Shown: piece by piece, positions 59,187-64,000 of the stretch | Position numbering within the stretch: the stretch's first letter is position 1 | How the letters are laid out: the number at the start of each line of letters is the position of its first letter | Assembly: GCA_947456305.1 (NCBI GenBank) | Contig: CANGPN010000006.1 | Coordinates: forward strand, 62,001 to 126,000 | Direction of reading: 5' to 3' | Origin: Comamonadaceae bacterium | GTDB taxonomy: Bacteria > Pseudomonadota > Gammaproteobacteria > Burkholderiales > Burkholderiaceae_C | Length of the DNA stretch: 64,000 nucleotides | The notes under the pieces: model-generated | What the model was told of the DNA's origin: nothing | The model's input: the letters and a program-made list of their open reading frames with translations, nothing else | Database searches by the model: none | Position numbers and translations under genes: made by a program

Positions 59187-60572
59187 TTACTCAATGAGCT
59201 TGAATCCTACTGCAGTGACAAAACCGATCAATGTTGAAAATCCAGCCATATTGGGGGTGGACAAATGGGCGGCTTCAGGGAGCATCGCTGAACCTATCAT
59301 GGTGAGCATGGCACCAGCTGCTATACCCTCCACCACCACCATAGCCGAGTGAGGAATAGATTCACCGACATAAGCGCCAAAAGCTGCACCGACTGCACAA
59401 ATCACGGTCAATGTGGCCCATAACAAAATGATTTTGCTTTTGGAAAAACCTTGTTGCTTCATATTGACGCTGGCAGACAAAGCCTCAGGAAAGTTTGAGA
59501 GAAATAAAGCGCCTACCAGTGTCAATGGCATGACATCAAAAAAAGACAGCGGCAAGCCAGTTGCTGCTTTGGTTGTTACCAATGACAGCATGACCGTGCC
59601 AATCACAAAGCTCTCAGGAATCACATCCAGCAAATTGCCCAGCCAGATGGCCATACCTGCGTTACTGTGCTCTTCTTTCATACTGTTCAAATCGCTGGCG
59701 CTGGGGATTTCAGTCCCGCCGGTGCGCAATGCGTCAATCGCCAAGTTTGCCCATTTCTGTTTGGCAACTGCAGCCTGGTCCAAGTGGCGTTGATTCTCCA
59801 AAATACGCTCAGAGGCCAAATCACGGACGGTGACTGCAAAATCAGGATGAAGTTTTGCAAAGTATTCATATTGCGCTTTGTGCAGTACCAGCAATTCAGC
59901 CGCACCGTGTTCAGCAACAGCAGTGGTGGTATGGGATTGCCGGGCAAGAAAGGACACTTCGCCAAGCAAATCACCGCGTTCTGCCGTCCTTGAACTTCCG
60001 TCGGTGTGTGTCAGGGTCAGGCTACCGGCGCGAACTACATAAAGTTCGTTTGAATCGTCGCCTGCGTTGAACAATGTCTCGCCCTGGACAATGAATTTGG
60101 GATGCAGCATTTTGAGTAGTTCATTCATTAGCTCAGGCGACATGCTGCTGAAAAAAGAAGAATTACCGATGGACTGCATCAATTCAGCCCTGCGTTTGTT
60201 TTTGTTTTTAGCATGCTGCGCAATCACATAAGCGCCTTTTCGTAAATAACCGCCATGGCTGCTGAGTAGCTGGTCAAGCACGATGAAAATAATACCGCCG
60301 CCAATCAATGACACCAGCAATGTGATGAAGTGGTGAACCTCGACGCTGCGGTCTGCCATATCTGCGTGAGCCAAGGCCTCTACGGTAGGCGATACCAGTT
60401 CTATGGCTAACGCAGAGATCAAAGCACCTGCACCAAAGCCGCAGAGTGCGCCAACGGTGGCGTTTGACATCGGTGTACTAAGACCGACGATAGCGCCCAG
60501 AATCATGGAGCCGGCGGCAATTGCACCCAAAATAGCCGCCCATATCAGCAATGTATTTCCCAGATCGCCCAT
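59187..60572 (-). CDS. ZIP-like metal transporter with inserted cyclic-nucleotide-binding-like domain
   Basis: A 461-residue protein in three parts. Residues 1-110 have three membrane segments. Residues about 133-255 form a CNB-type domain (SPELMNELLKML..., ELYVVRAGSLTLTH, GDLLGEVSFLARQSHTTTAVA). Residues about 305-461 have five more membrane segments with the ZIP-like motif GNLLDVIPESFVIG and EGIAAGAMLTMIGSAMLPEA. The phosphate-binding Arg of true CNB domains is replaced (SHTTTA), so nucleotide binding is doubtful. It ends 8 bp before ureD on the same strand. Confidence 0.75.
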   Translation of the reverse strand: MGDLGNTLLIWAAILGAIAAGSMILGAIVGLSTPMSNATVGALCGFGAGALISALAIELVSPTVEALAHADMADRSVEVHHFITLLVSLIGGGIIFIVLDQLLSSHGGYLRKGAYVIAQHAKNKNKRRAELMQSIGNSSFFSSMSPELMNELLKMLHPKFIVQGETLFNAGDDSNELYVVRAGSLTLTHTDGSSRTAERGDLLGEVSFLARQSHTTTAVAEHGAAELLVLHKAQYEYFAKLHPDFAVTVRDLASERILENQRHLDQAAVAKQKWANLAIDALRTGGTEIPSASDLNSMKEEHSNAGMAIWLGNLLDVIPESFVIGTVMLSLVTTKAATGLPLSFFDVMPLTLVGALFLSNFPEALSASVNMKQQGFSKSKIILLWATLTVICAVGAAFGAYVGESIPHSAMVVVEGIAAGAMLTMIGSAMLPEAAHLSTPNMAGFSTLIGFVTAVGFKLIE

Positions 60573-60647
60573 GTCATCTCCTTCAGTTCACAGCTAGTCC
60601 ACTCACGATGCGTTAAAAGGCAAGCGATGGAATGCGCCAAATTCGAT

Positions 60648-61595
60648 TCAAGAGGGTTCTTGGTCCAGATTTTTTTCTTGCCGCACTTGCGCGGCAATCG
60701 CTTCAACCTGCTCGTCTGACATACCGTATTTAGCTTGCATATTTTTCAAGTGAGCTGCTTCCTCTTCAGTCACGACGCCATCTGCCAATACTTCACGGAT
60801 TTCCATTTCATACATGGCTTCGCGGCGACTGACTTGGGTGGTGTAAGCGGTAGACACCACACCGGTCAAAATGGCTGCCAATGCTATGGCCAGTATTTGA
60901 GTAACGATGACAAGAATCACCCCGGGGAAAGTGACTGGATCGACGTTACCCCATCCTGAAATGATGGTGATGACAAACCAATGCATGGCAGCTGGAATGG
61001 AGGGAAACACCTCAGGCTGATCGTGGCCTTCGATGATGTAGATCAGTGATGAAAACAATAAACCGCTGATTAACAATAAAAACAAGGCTGATGAAAATGA
61101 ATCTCTCTCTGATTTGATAGCCTCGAACATATCGTCCATGGCGCTGTTGTAGCGAGACAATTTAAAGATACGCAACAAGCGGAACATGCGAAGAACGCGT
61201 AAGTCTGTGCCGGGTAATAGCAATTGCAGGTAAAAGGGCACGGTGCTGAAAAAATCAACCAGACCGAAGAAGCTGAAGATGTAGCTTTTGCGGCCTTCCC
61301 AGGCGCTGCCGCCTTCGGCAACCAATTTTTGGGCGTAAGACCAGACGCGAAGTACATATTCAATAGAAAAGATGCCGACACTGAACAAATCAAAATAATG
61401 AAAATAGTGTCCCCACTCCTCATGTATGTCAGGTACGGACTCCAAAATAATGGCCACTACATTCAGTACCACCAGCAAGGCAATGAATATTTCACAGAAC
61501 CGGCTTGCCGGTTCACTGACATCGCCTTCTAGTATGCGGAAAACACGCGATTGAATGCGTTGATAAGCGGATTGGGGAACAGTAGAGCTAGCCAT
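60648..61595 (-). CDS. Voltage-gated ion channel paralogue A (SGWGN filter)
   Basis: A 315-residue six-helix channel. S1 is at about 33-52, the S2 Glu in FSIEYVLRVW, S3 in FGLVDFFSTVPFYL, and S4 in DLRVLRMFRLLRIFKLSR (131-148). The pore loop reads ITIISGWGNVDPVT, with W215 where K channels have Tyr and N217 in place of Asp. The C-terminal DGVVTEEEAAHLKNMQAKYGMSDEQV is a TerB/EF-like helical segment shared with the next two genes. It overlaps channel B by one base (TAATG). Ion selectivity cannot be assigned to K+ with confidence. Confidence 0.85.
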   Translation of the reverse strand: MASSTVPQSAYQRIQSRVFRILEGDVSEPASRFCEIFIALLVVLNVVAIILESVPDIHEEWGHYFHYFDLFSVGIFSIEYVLRVWSYAQKLVAEGGSAWEGRKSYIFSFFGLVDFFSTVPFYLQLLLPGTDLRVLRMFRLLRIFKLSRYNSAMDDMFEAIKSERDSFSSALFLLLISGLLFSSLIYIIEGHDQPEVFPSIPAAMHWFVITIISGWGNVDPVTFPGVILVIVTQILAIALAAILTGVVSTAYTTQVSRREAMYEMEIREVLADGVVTEEEAAHLKNMQAKYGMSDEQVEAIAAQVRQEKNLDQEPS

Positions 61596-62614
61596 TATTT
61601 CAATTTACCTTGAGCCTGATCCAACATGGTCTGGACTTCTTTATCACTTAAACGGAATTGCGCTTGTAAGCGTTTGAGCGTTTCGCGCTCGGCATCGGTC
61701 ACTACACCATCTGCCAGCACATGAAGCAATTGCGCTTTGTAGGCGGATTTTTTACGAGATAACTGGTTTGAAAAGGCCGAGGCCACGATACCCGTCATGA
61801 TCGCCGCCATACAAACACCGAGAAAACCTGTGAGTAATGCGACGATTTCACCGCCCTTAGTCACCGGTTCAATATTGCCGTAGCCTGAGGTAATAGTCAC
61901 AATCGCCCAGTAAATGGCGTGAGGTATGGTGCCGAACTGTTCAGGCTGGGCATGACCTTCCGCAAAGTGCATCAAAGATGCTGAAACTATGGTGGCAATC
62001 AGTAGCAAGAATGCGGCGGAGCCAAAAGCTCTTCGCTCAGAATACACTGCAGAAAACAAATCTTGCAGTGCAGAGTTGTATTTCGAGAGTTTTAAAATAC
62101 GCAACAAACGCAGCACGCGCAAAATGCGCAAATCCAGTGTTGGAAAAAACACATGCATGTAGTAAGGCATGGTGGCGAAGAAGTCCACCAGGCCGAACGG
62201 GCTGAAGATGTAACCGCGTCTGCCTTTCCAGGCGCTGTCTGAAAATTTCGCACCAAGTGACCAGACACGCAAAATATATTCAAGCGTGAAAAACATCACA
62301 CTCCAAAATTCAAGTTCGTGAAAAAAATCTTTGAATTCAGCGTGCACCTCAGGCACAGAATCCAATATCACAGCTGAACAGTTCACGAGAACAACAACGG
62401 TGATTAGCCATTCACAATATTTAGATAAAAACTGATCCGGAGAACCATCAAGAATTTCCATGACAGTTTGACGCAGACCGGGCTTGGCTATAACAGTTTC
62501 ATTCATAACAGTAGAAGAGACGGAGATGGGGGCGGCAGTCTGCAAAGCCTCCCCGCACTGGTGGCAAAAGAGATGGTCTGACGGGTTGTCAGACTGGCAC
62601 ACTGGGCAATTCAT
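61595..62614 (-). CDS. Voltage-gated ion channel paralogue B with zinc ribbon (SGYGN filter)
   Basis: A 339-residue channel. The N terminus is a zinc ribbon (C3, C6, C17, C20: CPVC...CHQC). Voltage sensor: LEYILRVW (S2), GLVDFFATMPYYM (S3), DLRILRVLRLLRILKLSK (S4, 161-178). The pore loop is VTITSGYGNIEPVT (S243 to N247), without the usual TVGYGD. The C-terminal DGVVTDAERETLKRLQAQFRLSDKEV resembles paralogue A. Starts 8 bp after channel C, so the three are co-transcribed. Confidence 0.85.
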   Translation of the reverse strand: MNCPVCQSDNPSDHLFCHQCGEALQTAAPISVSSTVMNETVIAKPGLRQTVMEILDGSPDQFLSKYCEWLITVVVLVNCSAVILDSVPEVHAEFKDFFHELEFWSVMFFTLEYILRVWSLGAKFSDSAWKGRRGYIFSPFGLVDFFATMPYYMHVFFPTLDLRILRVLRLLRILKLSKYNSALQDLFSAVYSERRAFGSAAFLLLIATIVSASLMHFAEGHAQPEQFGTIPHAIYWAIVTITSGYGNIEPVTKGGEIVALLTGFLGVCMAAIMTGIVASAFSNQLSRKKSAYKAQLLHVLADGVVTDAERETLKRLQAQFRLSDKEVQTMLDQAQGKLK

Positions 62615-62621
62615 GCAAGAC

Positions 62622-64000
62622 TTAAGCGCCGGATTTCCTTGATTGAAGTTGTTGCCAGAGCGCTAATTCTGATGGAGACAGTCGCTCGGATTCCCGTGCC
62701 GAAGCTTCAAATTTCGCTGTGTCAGTCATCAAGGCTAACTGGTGAATTTGGCCCACCAAGTTTTTGTAGTGCTCAACGGCTAATTCAGGTTTTTCAGCGA
62801 TTAAATGGATTGGCAAGGAGTTAATTTTGCTTTTCTCGTTTTCCTGCTCTTGGATAATGGTCTCGAGTAAAGAGTTAATTTCCTCAATCGTCAAATGCAA
62901 GCGCTTTGCTTCTTGCCTGATAACAGAGATTTCTTCTTCACTTAAATGTCCGTCTTTTAACATCACCAATAAATTGGCTTTAAGCGCATTACGCTCTTTT
63001 ACCAATTGATCGCTGAAGGCCGAGGACAGCAAAGCCGCTGGAATCGCAAAAATACCGATACCAATCAGCGCCAGCACAATGGTCATTGCACGTCCCACCG
63101 GCGTGACAGGAGAAATATCTCCATAACCCACAGAAGCCAAGGTGATCACAGCCCAGTAAAAAGCAGTGGGAATATTTTCAAATTTGTCCGGCTGTGCTTC
63201 GTGTTCAAACAAATAACCCAGGCTGGCAGTCAACACAAGCAACAGCATCATGATGAATGCAGAGGCGCTCATCACCGGCCATTCGCGAACCAGCACTTTG
63301 CCCAAAATAGCGGTCGCATCACTGTGGCGAGTCAGTTTGAGCAAACGCGCCAGTCGGAATACCCGCAGGAAACGCAAATCAAACACATGGGACAACACGA
63401 CTTCCAAGAAGAAGGGCATGATGGCTAACAGATCAATCACCGTGGCAGGTGTGGAAGCTTGTTTGATACGACCGGCAATCGCTTGTTTGAATCCCGGCTC
63501 TTCCACGCAAGCGTAAATACGCATGCAATATTCCACACTGAAAATGGCCACTGCCAATGCATCCAGTATGGCGAACTCCACGTTGATCACGTAGCTGATG
63601 GAATGCACCGACTCCAGCACCACGGCCAGCACGGAAATGATCACCCAGATGCCGATGAAGGTATCAAAAATCGTTTGCATGGTGCCGCCGTAAGCACTGG
63701 GGAACACCAGCGCATGGATACGCTGGCGGAATGTACGGCCACGGTTGAGTTCAGAAAATTCTTTGATCGCGGGAATGACAATGCGAAACAGTTTCAAGAT
63801 TCGCAGCAGTCGCAAGAACCGCAAGGCGCGCAAATCCACTGGAATGAAGGATTGCAAGAAGAAGGGTGCAACTGCCAGAAAGTCGATGATGGCGAACGGG
63901 CTAAAAATGTAAGCCAAGCGAGGCATTTTGCGTTTGTTGAATTCCAAATCTTCCGGGGCCAGGTAAAGCCTCATCAAATATTCAATCACGAAGACCGTGA
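62622..64000 (-). CDS. Voltage-gated ion channel paralogue C, two voltage-sensor modules (5' cut by window)
   Basis: The frame is open to the window edge, so the N terminus is missing. The visible part starts inside S2 of a first voltage sensor (VFVIEYLMRLYLAP, S4 DLRALRFLRLLRILKLFR at 52-69). A second complete sensor follows (S1 about 107-126, FSVEYCMRIYA, S4 DLRFLRVFRLARLLKLTR at 204-221), then one pore with a canonical filter TLASVGYGD (283-291). The C-terminal helices (MLKDGHLSEEEISVIRQEAKRL) match paralogues A and B. No pore lies between the two sensors. Residue numbers count from the first codon after 63990. Confidence 0.85.
   Translation of the reverse strand, partial: TVFVIEYLMRLYLAPEDLEFNKRKMPRLAYIFSPFAIIDFLAVAPFFLQSFIPVDLRALRFLRLLRILKLFRIVIPAIKEFSELNRGRTFRQRIHALVFPSAYGGTMQTIFDTFIGIWVIISVLAVVLESVHSISYVINVEFAILDALAVAIFSVEYCMRIYACVEEPGFKQAIAGRIKQASTPATVIDLLAIMPFFLEVVLSHVFDLRFLRVFRLARLLKLTRHSDATAILGKVLVREWPVMSASAFIMMLLLVLTASLGYLFEHEAQPDKFENIPTAFYWAVITLASVGYGDISPVTPVGRAMTIVLALIGIGIFAIPAALLSSAFSDQLVKERNALKANLLVMLKDGHLSEEEISVIRQEAKRLHLTIEEINSLLETIIQEQENEKSKINSLPIHLIAEKPELAVEHYKNLVGQIHQLALMTDTAKFEASARESERLSPSELALWQQLQSRKSGA

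Overview
The window is chromosomal DNA of an aerobic anoxygenic phototroph, most likely a betaproteobacterium of the Burkholderiales (Comamonadaceae such as Limnohabitans or Rhodoferax are the best guess from gene content; no 16S rRNA is present to confirm this). Genes are tightly packed, with many ATGA/GTGA stop-start overlaps. I saw no tRNA, rRNA, insertion sequence, prophage or CRISPR array.

Region 1 (1-7456, plus strand) is an apparent operon: a UPF0280 protein (cut by the window edge), two tandem amino-acid-synthesis (DUF1185) paralogues, a nicotinamidase with a Tat-like signal, a two-subunit molybdenum/cytochrome c nicotinate-dehydrogenase-like enzyme, and a peptide deformylase. It looks like a nicotinamide to nicotinate to hydroxynicotinate route with unexplained accessory genes. 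A gap of about 670 bp without recognisable genes and a secreted putative zinc peptidase follow.

Region 2 (8831-38406) is most of a photosynthesis gene cluster. Minus strand: bchF-bchN-bchB-bchL-bchM-lhaA-puhA-puhB-puhC-acsF-puhE-crtI-crtB. Plus strand, divergent from bchF: aerR/ppaA-ppsR-bchG-bchP. Minus strand: bchH-bchI-bchD-bchO, then a MarR-like regulator and a MASE1-like membrane protein. Plus strand: tspO, a HiPIP gene and dxs. Four PpsR-type palindromes (TGTCAA-N6-TTGACA) lie at the control points: bchF/aerR, bchG, bchH/tspO and dxs. The puf operon, bchCXYZ, crtE, crtC, crtD and crtF are not in the window.

Region 3 (38448-45744) has a TRAP transporter of the 2-oxoacid (TakP-like) type whose binding-protein gene converges on its membrane-subunit genes, a GAF/Fis regulator, crcB, and small accessory genes.

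Region 4 (44731-59178) handles urea. ureA-(53-aa small protein)-ureB-ureC-ureE-ureF-ureG runs on the minus strand, and the urea ABC transporter urtABCDE runs divergently. The shared control region has a near-perfect sigma-54 promoter and NtrC-like dyads, so the system is probably nitrogen-regulated. ureD lies apart, beyond urtE, next to an MgtC/DUF4010 membrane protein and a Met/His-rich secreted protein.

Region 5 (59187-64000, minus strand) has a ZIP-like transporter with an inserted cyclic-nucleotide-binding-like domain and three tandem voltage-gated-channel paralogues. Two of these have non-canonical selectivity filters (SGYGN and SGWGN), and the third appears to have two voltage-sensor modules before a single pore. 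These channels, the MarR-like/MASE1-like pair inside the photosynthesis cluster, and the 53-aa protein in the ureJ position are the least ordinary items.
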